Source: Chaunax sp. Z400 | Lineage: Eukaryota; Chordata; Actinopteri; Lophiiformes; Chaunacidae | NCBI GenBank assembly: GCA_037577475.1 | Contig: CM075187.1 | Span: 1,504,046 to 1,568,045, forward strand | Direction of reading: 5' to 3' | DNA length: 64,000 nucleotides | Part shown: piece after piece, positions 11,794-23,741 of the stretch | Layout: every line of letters starts with the position of its first letter | How positions within the stretch are numbered: the stretch's first letter is position 1 | Program-made: the position numbers and the translations under genes | The notes under the pieces: model-generated | Told to the model about the DNA's origin: nothing | The model's database searches: none | What the model saw: only the letters and a program-made list of their open reading frames with translations

Positions 11794-13635
11794 ATACCTT
11801 CATCATAGTAGGATTTCAGATTTAGCTAGCACTATGGTTTGGACTAAGTCAAAATGGCGGCCCGTGGTTAGCGACTTATTGTAAAACAGTTCCTCTCCAA
11901 CGTTTAGGAATCGTTTTAGGAAACAGTTTTGAATCTTGACTCAATAATCGATCCGACATTTCTGCATTATCTCACTCGTGAGCAGATAAATCCAGTTTAA
12001 CCGAGTTTTATTCCAGCTTTGGATAACAGACCCGCGCGCGCTCACGGTCCGCTTCAGAAGCCAGCCTCAATCGAGCATCGAAAACAGGATGGCGGCTCAA
12101 AGGGAAATGCACTGTTTAGATAAAAAAAAATTACACATTCTCTCAGCCATTAATGATGCCACATATAGTCACTGTAAGCACGTGATATTCATTGGAAATG
12201 AAAGACAATAGTTGATATGATGTCGGTTTGAAGCTGAACATTGACATATTTCAGGTCAACAGACAGGACTAGTTAGACACGGCCGATCAGAGCCGATACC
12301 CTCCAGTTCACCACGTCTGATTAAATACCTTCATTTTTTAAATTTATTCTACCCTTCGTTTTCCGACGTAATTCTAGTGTGATTTCATTTCAGACGTCGC
12401 TTTTCAACATTTATTCATTTTCACAAAAAAATACAGTTGCTGTAAAAAATTAAAGTTGTTTCAACTTTTCAGCGCATGGCACAAAGTTCACTCCGCTTTT
12501 TTCATTAATCACATTTGATCGTCTCTTTGCAAACGTAGCACCGCTTCACAGACACAACACTGTTGTCCTGCGTTTCCAAGGTGTTTTAGAAGTGGCTGCA
12601 CCTGTACAGGTGATTCTCTGTATGATCTGGGCCTTTTAACTTTTATCTGTGTTGAAAAATGGATTTTGATGCAGATCTGGATCCAGTTGGACAGAGTAGT
12701 TGACCATCATGAGTTGCTCGTGCCTGGATATTTTCGTTTTGATTGGCCTGTCATTATTATTTTTCATGATATTGGCAAGTTGTTAATACAAGATACAGAA
12801 TCCCCATCTGTACCTAGATCCACCTCAGAATTTAATCAAAATCCATTGTCAGTTTTTCCCGATATCTCACAGACAAACATGTGATTACATAACTAAATAA
12901 TACAAGCTACATTATACATTTCACAGACAAATAATATAATATAATATTTTACTGTACCTTAAACACCTACATTCCTCATAGAAAGCATAATCATCTGAAA
13001 ATGCCCAGGACTGAACTGGGACAAAACCTCTCCATGACCACCTCTCCTCCGTCACAGACCTGTTACTGCTGCATAATGTACTCGAGTACTGCTGATGAAG
13101 CTTTGGCAGCCTCTGCACAAAACATTGGTTACTGTGGAACATTTGGTGGTATTCGCCTGTAGATTCTTTAACTTTCCTGCAGTAAACGCTTTGGTTGGTC
13201 TGTTCTGGTCTATATGGATGTTTATCATACATATATGGTATCATAACATCAGGGACATACTTTATTCTTATTTTCACACTGAGAAAATGCTTCTTAAACT
13301 TTATAAATTATGTAAATCTTCTCCCACTATGAATGGTTGTTTCAGCGCGCGGCGCTCTAGTTTGTCCCAGTAAGCTTGCCGTACTTTCACATGACTTCCA
13401 CTGCGTGTGACTGACCCACATTCCTCCAGTGGCTCAGACGCTGTCAGACTCAGTCTGCGGCTGGAGACACTGAAGCTACCGGGTGAATATAACACATAAA
13501 TGCGGTTCGCCTCCTCTGTGGAGGGGTTCTAACAGCTGGGGTATAAGCACACCTTCTCCCGGTGGCTCGTCGGTACTCGGGGACCAGATGACCGATGACT
13601 GACGAACTCTGCTCGTTCTGGGCTCCTCGTCGGTG

Positions 13636-16600
13636 ATGGCTGAGCTGTTGCTACCAGACTCCAGAAGGTAAAAACCAGTCCGCGTGCTCCCAGTCCTCCC
13701 AGTCTGACCTGTCATTCACTCAACTCACCAGTGGCTGGAATAAAAACATTGATCTGATCATTTGACGTCAGAGCCGCCAGCCTCTGGTCTCAGCTGATTG
13801 ATCCAAACATAGATGAGTGTGTCGTGTTGATCCTAAGAGACTGATGTTTTCTCCTAGTGACATAGTATCCTGAAATAATAACTTTGCATCTTGAAATAAT
13901 GACTTAGGGCCTCAATGAGAAACTTTCTCAAAGTAATGGTAATAGTTTTATTCTGAGATACCAATTGATTATTTTGACATACTAAGTCATTATTTTGAGA
14001 TACTAAGTCATTATTTTGATCTAAGTCATTATTTTGAGATACTAAGTCATTATGTTTTTAGTTAGTCATTATTTTAAGAACGTTTCTCATAATGACTTGC
14101 TCCATCTTTGTGTTTTCCATCACATTGTTGTAGATGGGTTTTCATAATGAAGTTTATGACATCATCTTTGTTTTCTTTTTGGCCATTAAATAAGAACGGA
14201 AACATTTCTTTGTGTTTATTTTTGCAGGTGTTCTTACTTCTTCCTCTACGACGCCTCCAAGGTGAAAGATGAGGGCGACCCGACAAGAGAGGGAATCTGC
14301 TACTTCTACCCTGAGGAGGTTGGTTGTATGTGATGATGATGATGAAGATGATGATGGTGTGTGTATGTTGCATTCATGTATTCCTGTCAGACTCCTTTAG
14401 ATCATCAGGAGCTGATCTGTGGTCAGCTCGCCGGCGTCGGCCGCTGTGTCTCTGAACTTTCCTTCTCTCCCGTTCGAACACTGAAGCTGCGCCGCAACAA
14501 GTTCGCCATCCGCATGAAAGATGACTTCCTCTGGGTGAGTGGGCACTCCGGTGCGACTTGTCAGGACTTTTTTTCCCTGGATGTGTTATTTTGGGATATA
14601 TTTTTAGTTTTTTCTCTCAGGCTCTGGGCTGCTCAGCTGAAGTTCCCACCATCAGTGTCTGTGAGCTCCTGGATCAGCTGATAAACCTCTTCTGTTTCTA
14701 CAACGGCTCTGTCCGACAGAGCTACCAGGTGCAGAGTTCAGTCCTATACCGTAGTGGTCTTGTGTTTACATGAAGATTTTATTTGCTTCTGCTTTGAGTT
14801 GTAGACCCAACATCATAAGACTAGTCAAACCATCAGGTAATGTGGTTTATTTGACAAAAATTGCATCTTGTAATGACAATTTTTTTCCCTGTAGCTGAAC
14901 AATCTGGAAGCTTTAGCTGCTCGATGGGCGTGGTACCTCTCACACCTCCTGTCAGGATCGTCAGAGCTTCATCGTATCTTCACCTGCCTGAGGACCATTG
15001 ACTCAACTAATGTACGTACAGCATGTCGAACCTGCAGTCGCTTCTCTGATGCTGCTGCAGATGTTTTTACACAGGATGTGACACAATGTTGTCACAATGT
15101 CCTGTGGTGTTGTGTAAGTGCTGCTGACAAAAAAAGGCGTTTCGGCATTTTTATTGTAGCTGGAGAATAAATTGTGCACAAATCGCCAACCAAACACCAG
15201 TAAATCTTGAAGTTTGTGGCTGCTTGAAAGGTGAAATTTCAATCTACAAAATGTGATATTATTAAAGCAGATTATGCTAGATAATGAGAAAGGTCTGTCA
15301 CATGAAACGGTACATAACATCTTTAAGGAATTGTTCACCCAAAAATCCCCCACGTGGATGGGAAGTCAGGTGAATTTTCTTAGTCCACAAACATTTCTGG
15401 AGCTTCACAGTAAAATAGCTTCTCCTAAACACCTGAAGAAGAAGGAGATGGGTTCTAAAAAGCAAACAAAGTGACTCAAACAGCTCGTACGTCTTCACTG
15501 TAGCCTCGAAACTAAATGAGAATTCATCTTAACAAAGACTGAATAATGACTGAATTTTCATTTTATGGTGAACCGTTCTTTTAAAAAGCATTCCATTCCA
15601 TATTGTGTTATTGTAAATTGTGGATTACACAGACAAAGTTACTGTGTTATAGAGGTATAAGGTAACTGTTTTAATTCTTCAGGTTGACCCTCTTCTTCTG
15701 CTCAAAGCTGCCCTCATCCTTCAGGCCTGCCAGCGCTGCCCTCTAGTGTTAGCAGGCTGTATTCTTTTCAGAGGAAGGTGAGCTCATGTCAAAAACGTCC
15801 TCCTGTCAGTCGCTAACAGTCGCTAACACGTCCTCCTGACTTTTCTCCACAGAGTTGTGAGCACACAGATGTTTCCAGAGCTGACAATGAAGGTGATGGT
15901 ACATGAGAGCGAAACATACACCAAGGTAGGACAGAGAGTTGTTTGAACCTTTTCTGACTGTATATCTTAATAACCATGGGTGCACATAAGTGGTGAGCAG
16001 GCGTGCTTAAAATAAACGATACACGTACCACCTAGCTGTTCCCTAATTTCTTGTCTCTGGGCTATGCTAAGCTAAGCTAACCGACTGGCTCCAGTCATTC
16101 AGAATACGCACATGAGAGTGATATCTCATCCTTTCACTGAAAAAGTCATAGACCAGTGTTATATTTCTGATGTAGTCTCAGAGGCCCAGCAGTAGCTCCA
16201 CCTCGTTTGACGGTGCTGTCAGCTCCACTACGGTGTTCCTGACCTCGTCTGAACTTCAGGACCTGCGGTCTGCCCCCGTGGACAAAGATTTCAGGTAGTG
16301 TCTTCAGCTATCTTGTTCAAATTTTTTACACTCCTTCAAACCGGATGTTTGAGTGACACTTCCAGAGAATCATGAGCGTCTCAAACTTTCTACCCTCCAG
16401 TTCCCATTCAGCTCCACATGAAGACTCTCCACCAATGAAGACCCGCCTATCGAGGACGTTATCTGACATGCCCTCTACGGAGTCTGATCCATCTGATCCA
16501 GGTTCCTCCCAGTCTCCTCAGAAGGTGTCAGACTTCTTGGACCACTCAAAATATCTCAGAAGTTTGAGAAACTTTCTTAAAATAATGATGCAGTATTTCG

Positions 16601-19600
16601 AAATGATAAAATAGTACCTCAAATAAATGACTTGGTATCACAAAAGGATGATTTAGTATTGCAAATGAAAGATTTACTCTCTTGAAAAGATGACATAGTA
16701 TGTCAAAATAACTTCTTTTCTCGAAATGATGACTTCTTGGAAGGATGAATTAGCATCTCGAAAAGATGATGTAGTATCTCAAAATAGGTCTTAGTATCTC
16801 GAAATAGGACTTGGTATCTCAAAAAGATGACTTAGTATCTCAAAAGGATGAATTTGCATCTTGAATAGATGATGTAGTATCTCGAAAAGATGACTTCATA
16901 TCAAGAAGTGATGGCTTATCTCGAAATGATGAAATAATATCTCGATATAATATTTTTCTAAATAATAGCTTAATATCTCAAAATGATAGCTTAGTATCTC
17001 AAAATGATGACTGAGTAAGTAATCATTTCCAGATACTATCTTGAAAGGATGGCTTTGTATCTTGAAATAATGAGAAATTATCTGAAAATAGTGACTCAGT
17101 ATCTTGTATCCTCTCAGTCTCAACAGAAGGTGTCCGACTTGTTAGACCACTCAGTATTCAGCCCGGTTCCACCACAGACCAACACTGGTCCTCTCAACCC
17201 CCCGACACAGTCACTAGAACCTCCTTTATCGAACGGCGAACACTCCTACGAAGCTAAGGAGGAGGTGCTGGAGGACTCGTACTACCACAGTTTTCACAGC
17301 GATGGAAGTAGAGACGGTCAGGTGCATAACGAAGGAGATGCCTCAGTGTTTGAAGACAACTCCTTTCTCAATGGAGGTGGAGGAGAAGAGGCTTCTGGGA
17401 TGGAGTTTGACCTTGGAGCAGCTGGGAATGACCTACCACATGGCGATAGGGCTTTGAAAGAGGCCACGGCAGAGAAGCAAGACCCTCCTCCTTCCTCTGG
17501 TGCTTTTGATAACCTAGAGGAGAATCCACTGATTCCCATGACACTGTACATGCACCGGGTTAAAGGGTTGGTGCTGGCTCTGCTGGTGGAGCCTCACTTC
17601 CTGAGTGACACAGCCTCTATGGAGGACGTGGTGAGAAGCAGCCCTGCTAATAACTCTCCTTTATGTCACTTTTTGATATTACATTAATCCACCAGCTGTG
17701 TAGGAGAACACTTTGTAATGCTGTGTGTGGTTTGTGTCCAGTATCACAGCAGCCTGGCATCACTGAATGGACTGGAGGCCCATCTGAGGACCGTCTCTCC
17801 AGGGGCCCCCGGCATTCCAGGACCCTACTTCTTTGCCCATTTTGACTGCATTCAGAGCACACTGACAAGTGAGGTCCCATCATGAATCTCCTCTCTTTAC
17901 TCACTCCTTATGTTGATGTGTGAGTGCTATGCATCTCCATATGGAAGCCTGTCTCCGCCAATGTGAAGAAATTAAATTCTGTAAGTTATTATAATAACTC
18001 TCTCTTGAAATGATGACCCAGTACCTCAAAATAATGACATAGTTCCTCAAAATAATGTAGTATCTCAAAAATAATGACTTAATACCTCAAAATAATGACT
18101 TGGTATCTCTAAATAATGACTTAGTATCTCAAAATAATGACTGAATACCTCAAAATGATGACTAAATATCTAAAAAAAAAAAAAATGACTTAATATCTCA
18201 AAATAATTATTTAGTATATCAAAATAATGACTTAATATCTCAAAAATAATTACTTAGAATCTCAAAATAATGACTTAATTTCTCAAAATAATTACTTAGT
18301 ATCTCAAAACAATGACTTAATACCTCAACATAATGACTTAATATCCAAAATAATGACTTAATATCTCAAAATAATTACTTAGTATCTCAAAACAATGACT
18401 TAATACCTCAACATAATGACTTAATATCCAAAATAATGACTTAGTATCTCAAAATACTGACTAAATATCCAAAGAATTATGATTTAATATCTCAAAATAA
18501 TGACTATCTCAAAATAATGACGTAATACCTCAAAATAATGACTGAATACCTCAAAATGATGACTAAATATCTAAAAAATAATGACTTAATATCTCAAAAT
18601 AATTATTTAGTTTATCAAAATAATGACTTAATATCTCAAAAATAATTACTTAGAATCTCAAAATAATGACTTAATATCTCAAAATAATTACTTAGTATCT
18701 CAAAACAATGACTTAATACCTCAACATAATGACTTAATATCCAAAATAATGACTTAGTATCTCAAAATACTGACTAAATATCCAAAGAATTATGATTTAA
18801 TATCTCAAAATAATGACTATCTCAAAATAATGACTTAATACCTCTAAATAATGACTGAATACCTCAAAATGATGACTAAATATCTAAAAAATAATGACTT
18901 AATATCTCAAAATAATTATTTAGTTTATCAAAATAATGACTTAATATCTCAAAAATAATTACTTAGAATCTCAAAATAATGACTTAATATCTCAAAATAA
19001 TTACTTAGTATCTCAAAACAATGACTTAATACCTCAACATAATGACTTAATATCCAAAATAATGACTTAGTATCTCAAAATACTGACTAAATATCCAAAG
19101 AATTATGATTTAATATCTCAAAATAATGACTATCTCAAAATAATGACTTAATACCTCAAAATAATGAATTAATTTCTCAAAATAATGACTGAATACCTCA
19201 AAATGGTGACTAAATATCTAAAAAATAATGACTTAATATCTCAAAATAATTATTTAGTATATCAAAATAATGACTTAATATCTCAAAAATAATTACTTAG
19301 AATCTCAAAATAATGACTTAATATCTCAAAATAATTACTTAGTATCTCAAAACAATGACTTAACACCTCAACATAATGACCTAATATCCAAAATAATGAC
19401 TTAATATCTCAAAAATAATTACTTAGTATCTCAAAACAATGACTTAATACCTCAACATAATGACTTAATATCCCAAATAATGACTTAGTATCTCAAAAAT
19501 ACTGACTAAATATCCAAAGAATTATGATTTAATATCTCAAAATAATGACTTAATATCTCAAAATAATGACTTAATATCTCAAAATAATGACTGAATACCT

Positions 19601-21819
19601 CAAAATGATGACTAAATATCTAAAAAATAATGACTTAATATCTCAAAATAATTATTTAGTATATCAAAATAATGACTTAATATCTAAAAAATTATGACTT
19701 AGAATCTCAAAATAATGACTTAATATCTCAAAATAATTATTTAGTTTATCAAAATAATGACTTAATATCTCAAAAATAATTACTTAGTATCTCAAAACAA
19801 TGACTTAATACCTCAACATAATGACTTAATATCCAAAATAATGACTTAGTATCTCAAAATACTGACTAAATATCCAAAGAATTATGATTTAATATCTCAA
19901 AATAATGACTATCTCAAAATAATGACTTAATACCTCAAAATAATGACTTAATATCTCAAAATAATGACTGAATACCTCAAAATGATGACTAAATATCTAA
20001 AAAATAATGACTTAATATCTCAAAATAATTATTTAGTATATCAAAATAATGACTTAATATCTCAAAAATAATTACTTAGAATCTCAAAATAATGACTTAA
20101 TATCTCGAAATAATTACTTAGTATCTCAAAACAATGACTTAATACCTCAACATAATGACTTAATATCCAAAATAATGACTTAGTATCTCAAAATACTGAC
20201 TAAATATCCAAAGAATTATGATTTAATATCTCAAAATAATGACTATCTCAAAATAATGACTTAATACCTCAAAATAATGACTTAGTATATCAAAATAACG
20301 ACTTAATATCTAAAAAATTATGACTTAGAATCTCAAAATAATGACTTAATATCTCAAAGTAATTACTTAGTTTATCAAAACAATGACTTAATACCTTGAC
20401 ACAATGACTTAATATCTCAAAACAATGACTTAGTATCTCAAAATACTGACTAAATATCTAAAAAATAATGACTTAATATCTAAACAATAATGACATAGTC
20501 TCTCAAAATAATGACTTGATATCTCAAAATAATGACTTAGTATATCAAAATAATGAGTTAATATCTAAAAAATAATGACTTGGAATCTCAAAATAATGAC
20601 TATATATCTCAAAGTAATTACTTAGTATCTCAAAACAATGAGTTAATACCTTGACACAATGACTTAATATCTCAAAACAATGACTTAGTATCTCAAAATA
20701 CTGACTAAATATCTAAAAAATAACGACTTAATATCTAAACAATAATGACTTGATATCTCGAAATAATGACTTAGTATCTCAAAAACAATGACTTAATACC
20801 TCAAAATAATGACTTAGTATCTCGAAATAATGTCTTAATACCTCAAAAAATGACTTAATTCCTCAAAATAATGATGTTGTATCTCAAAATAATGACTTGA
20901 TACCTCAGACTAATGACCTAGTATTTCTAAATCATGACGTCTCAAAATAATTAAGTATCTCAAAATAATGAGAAACTCACTGAAAATAAAGAAACAGATA
21001 CAAACGTTCTTAATGATATTGTGGATTTGGTTGTTTGAACTTTTTAGCAGAAATGAGCCTCCATATTTTTCTTATAATTCCAGTTTTCCTCCAGAGTGAG
21101 TATAAGCTCTTCTGAACCACCATCTCTCCCTGTGCACAGGAGGGGGTGGTTTATATTTGTTTTTGCTTGAGCTAACGGCTAATTAGTAAGACTGTGATCA
21201 GCATTCCTTTGTGCAGCAGGCATGTGTGTCCAGGTTAATGTGCCGCTGTGGTACTGAGGCTCTCCTCATTGTGTGTCCCTGCAGCCAACCTGTCTGGTCG
21301 ACCAGGAGGAGCCCCAGAGCGGCCTTTTGTGAGAGCCACAACGCTTCTCCACTCGCATTTCTGTAACACTAAGACTCTGCAGGAGGCTATTATCAGGTCA
21401 GTAGGGCAGTGATGTAATTGGGGGGTTTCTTGTTTCATGAGCCGGGGGTGGGGGTTGGATCTGTCAGTCCATCGTGTTTATCCCACCAAAATGTTCTTCT
21501 TCCACTTACATAGATCCCTCTCCAACACATTGGAAAGGAAAACTGTCCTGTTGTTTTATTTCTTCATGATGTTGCTTTGCTGTTTTCTGTTGCATGCCAT
21601 CATTCTACATGCTTGAAATGTAAATGCTTGGGACCTTTTCCCTGCAGGAGTGCTGGCACTGCTGTGTATGGAACCCGCAGCGTGGCTCAGGAGACTTACT
21701 TCCAGCAGCACGGGGGATCGCTGAGGAACTCGGGCATCCCTAACCACCAGGACAGCGCTTTCTCTCTGCCCAGCAAGGCCCGACACCGACTGCTGAAACA
21801 CGGGGTCAACCTGCTCTGA
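13636..21819 (+). CDS. hps4: Hermansky-Pudlak syndrome 4 protein (BLOC-3 subunit)
   Basis: Thirteen exons join in phase to about 608 residues: 13636-13667, 14228-14318, 14391-14534, 14621-14728, 14895-15011, 15683-15777, 15853-15925, 16176-16294, 16401-16524, 17118-17630 (or from 17127 or 17130), 17742-17868, 21285-21396 and 21648-21819. HPS4 pairs with HPS1 in BLOC-3, the exchange factor for Rab32/Rab38 in melanosome and lysosome-related organelle biogenesis. The N-terminal longin-like region matches HPS4 (FFLYDASKVKDEGDPTR, GICYFYPEE, LICGQLAGVGRCVS, VDPLLLLKAALILQACQR). A Ser/Pro-rich linker follows. The C-terminal domain has MHRVKGLVLALL, YHSSLASLNGLEAHL and the family ending LLKHGVNLL. 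The oddity is exon 9: a 45-bp coding segment is repeated on both sides of a ~550-bp satellite, which must be spliced out because the frame closes at 16612. The 20-nt-scale satellite also fills intron 11. Confidence 0.95.
13858..14104. repeat. Foldback copy of the hps4 21-bp satellite (intron 1)
   Basis: The left part reads in the orientation cttgaaataatgactta and the right part in the reverse sense, attattttgagatactaagt repeated about five times. The halves meet around caatgagaaactttctc near 13914, and a matching gtttctcataatgac lies at about 14085. The result is a hairpin-capable relative of the arrays at 16553-17105 and 17990-20985. It ends about 120 bp before the exon 2 acceptor. Confidence 0.8.
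15323..15583. mobile_element. Foldback MITE (family A) in hps4 intron 5
   Basis: The left end reads aaggaattgttcacccaaaa and the right end ggtgaaccgttcttttaa, its inverted match. The inner phrase cacaaacatttctggagctt is shared with copies elsewhere in the window (26896, 33510, 40778, 44077, 52011, 54322, 60440). Termini resembling TTAAAGGAACAGTTCACCC and the lack of any open frame indicate a non-autonomous DNA transposon. Confidence 0.8.
16553..17105. repeat. ~21-bp satellite splitting an hps4 exon
   Basis: About 550 bp of imperfect repeats around tatctcgaaatgatgactta, more diverged than the larger array in intron 11. It sits exactly between two copies of a coding segment (16504-16548 and 17109-17153, 39 of 45 bases identical). 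It behaves as an intron: donor GT at 16525, acceptors AG ending at 17117, 17126 or 17129, all keeping the same frame. Confidence 0.9.
17990..20985. repeat. ~3-kb satellite with higher-order structure, hps4 intron 11
   Basis: Roughly 140 tandem units related to atctcaaaataatgacttaat. A marker variant, tccaaagaattatgattt, recurs near 18471, 18784, 19097, 19516, 19876 and 20210. The first two intervals are exactly 313 bp, the later ones 419, 360 and 334 bp, so blocks of about 15 units have been duplicated as higher-order repeats. The right end diverges and finishes with aataatgagaaactc. It has no coding potential and occupies most of the 3.4-kb intron. Confidence 0.95.
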
Positions 21820-22032
21820 CAGGACGTCTGAGCAGGGATTCTGTTAAGATATGAAGGACTGAGCAAAACTGGCAGATATGATTGAAAGCTTCCTCTGTGG
21901 TCTTGTTCCAACAACAGACTGTCTGATAGCATCTGCTGTAGCCTCAAATCCATAGCAGAGGTTTGTGAAGGTACAGCTTGTAGTTTCCATTTTCCATGCT
22001 TGTTCCAGTACAGATGATTTCTGATATGTTAA

Positions 22033-22038
22033 AATAAA
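22033..22038 (+). terminator. hps4 polyadenylation signal
   Basis: AATAAA about 215 bases after the hps4 stop codon, the first such hexamer. A single stray satellite-like unit (gatatctcaaaaagatgacg) lies about 75 bases further on. Confidence 0.7.
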
Positions 22039-23702
22039 GGCTGGTGCAATAATAATAGTTCGGAGCAGGAAAAAGCTGATTGATCGAAGGTCATGTGATC
22101 AGACATGTTTGATATCTCAAAAAGATGACGGTGGATCATCAGTGGATCGTTGGTGGATCTGGATTCTGGACCTCTTTTAACACTTTACCAACATTTTTAA
22201 CTGCATGATGTTTTTATTTTATCTTACTAATGTCTGTCCAACTGTAATCATTTAATGTCCAGAGTATCTCTCAAACTATCCAGTCTCCCTTCACCAACCT
22301 TCACACATACATGAACCATGATAAGCAGTTGTGCCTTTTAATATTTAGTTGGTGTAGACTCTCATTCATCCAGGTCATGGTAATCCTTGAAGGTTGAATC
22401 TGAAGTTTTAATATTTACATTTTTCTACAAACTTTGTTTTCCATGCAAAGATGATTTTAAGGTGACTCTGACGGTTCTCCATAAAATATAGAAACAACAA
22501 TATTAACTACTCAGGTTCACCAAATGTACACAAATTAACAAATAATATGTTTCTTTTGCAATTAAAAAAATTTTTTGTCAGATTTTTATGTCACTGTGTT
22601 TCAGTCTTGTTTAAATGAAATCCCTCAGTCAAATTTATAACTCAGATAAAATGTTTGGTTTCTTTTGCTACTGTTAGTTAAAATTCTTATTATTACATTT
22701 TTATGTTGATAATTATCATGTGTCTTTAATATGTTTGGAATTGTAATAAACTAGAAGTTGCCTTATCAAGAAGAGAAATGTGACGACAGACATGAACAGA
22801 AGACAAACAGCCTGAATGAAGGTGTTGTTCTCAGGAGATTTACCTGCTGGCTTTTTGTCCCTCATTAACACAACCTGTCATCCTCTGGAGGACATAGGTC
22901 ACATTTGTTGTGCTGTTTTTGTGGGGGGGGGGGGGGGGGGTATCCTCAGATGATTTATTAATCTTTACCGTTTCTGATAAATAACTTTCAGGCTTTTGTT
23001 TTGACTATCCTGGAAACTGTTGTCTGATTGTTGAGGTTTTAGTTTGGAGGTCTGAGCCCGTCTTATATTTACTGATTTAAAAGGAACTTTAGATTAAACC
23101 GAGATTAAATGTTTATGGTACAGGCCTGTATGCAGATTCAAGCTTTTCTTGGATCCTGCAATCTGTGTTAGTTTATTACATAAACTTATAACGTGGTTTT
23201 TATAAAGAAAATATAGCTACTGTTAAAAAAAGAAGTGATATTTTACTCTTCAGCTCTCAGATTTTTACCTTTGAAATTGTGATGAGTCTGGTTTGACTCC
23301 GCCCACCAGCTGCCGGTATGTCATCCCTCAACCTGCCCTCTTTTTTTTTAAATACCTCCAAAACGGTTCTAACCGGCCTGCGGGACGCGCGCGAAGCTGT
23401 TTGAAAAAGCCAAACAAAATGAAGTGTTTTTGTTCACGTTTCGGTCCCGATGTTTCTGCTATAGAAACATCTTACTTCTATAGAAGGCAGTAGAGAAGAG
23501 GAGTGTTGATGATCCAAACATGCAGTCATTAGAGTCATTAGCTGAGGAGCTGAATGTGAATGGATGGCTCGGCGCTCCGGGGCGCCTCATTATGCACGCG
23601 CATTAAAAGAAAGCAGCAGGGGGTAAATGGGTGGTTAACAAAAAGAGGGGCAGGGTCTGGATTCAAATTTTAAGCGGAGAGAAATGCCCATTGTCGGCGG
23701 GG
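22039..23702. other. Spacer between hps4 and the propeptide-like gene
   Basis: No exon supported. A dispersed-repeat segment covers about 22260-22490 (gtgccttttaatattt and ggtgactctgacggttct phrases, shared with about 53640-53780). A run of 18 G lies at 22923-22940. The last ~350 bases become GC-rich and lead into a TATA-type promoter. Confidence 0.6.
22923..22940 (+). repeat. G18 homopolymer
   Basis: Eighteen consecutive G residues, long enough to form a G-quadruplex and prone to length error in sequencing. It lies in the spacer after hps4. Confidence 0.85.
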
Positions 23703-23708
23703 TATAAA
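23703..23708 (+). promoter_or_regulatory. TATA box of the propeptide-like gene
   Basis: TATAAA in a GC-rich setting. Initiation about 30 bases downstream would fall around 23733, leaving a very short leader before the ATG at 23742, which has a strong Kozak context (atcaccATGg). An upstream in-frame ATG at 23726 lies about where transcription would start and is therefore less likely. A TATA promoter suggests regulated rather than housekeeping expression. Confidence 0.6.
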
Positions 23709-23741
23709 GCGGCCCGGTCGGACTGGATGCAGAGGATCACC

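Larger units (their letters stand above)
10153..13635. other. Spacer between the Myb/SANT-like gene and hps4
   Basis: The left part is probably the 3' UTR of the Myb/SANT-like gene; an AATAAA at 11109-11114 is a plausible end signal. Around 11540-11830 are three ccggttagtgag motifs and a symmetrical inverted repeat with GC boxes and CCAAT motifs (listed separately). From about 11840 to 12110 CpGs are denser, with two atggcgg motifs and a cgcgcgcg run, like a promoter or an old 5' end, but no exon chain could be built. The last few hundred bases before 13636 are the expected hps4 promoter and 5' UTR. The long minus-strand frame at 10557-10994 shows no family resemblance. Confidence 0.5.

Noticed and set aside
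17990..20985. CRISPR-like array
   Set aside because: Units are contiguous 21-mers without unique spacers, in an intron of a vertebrate gene.
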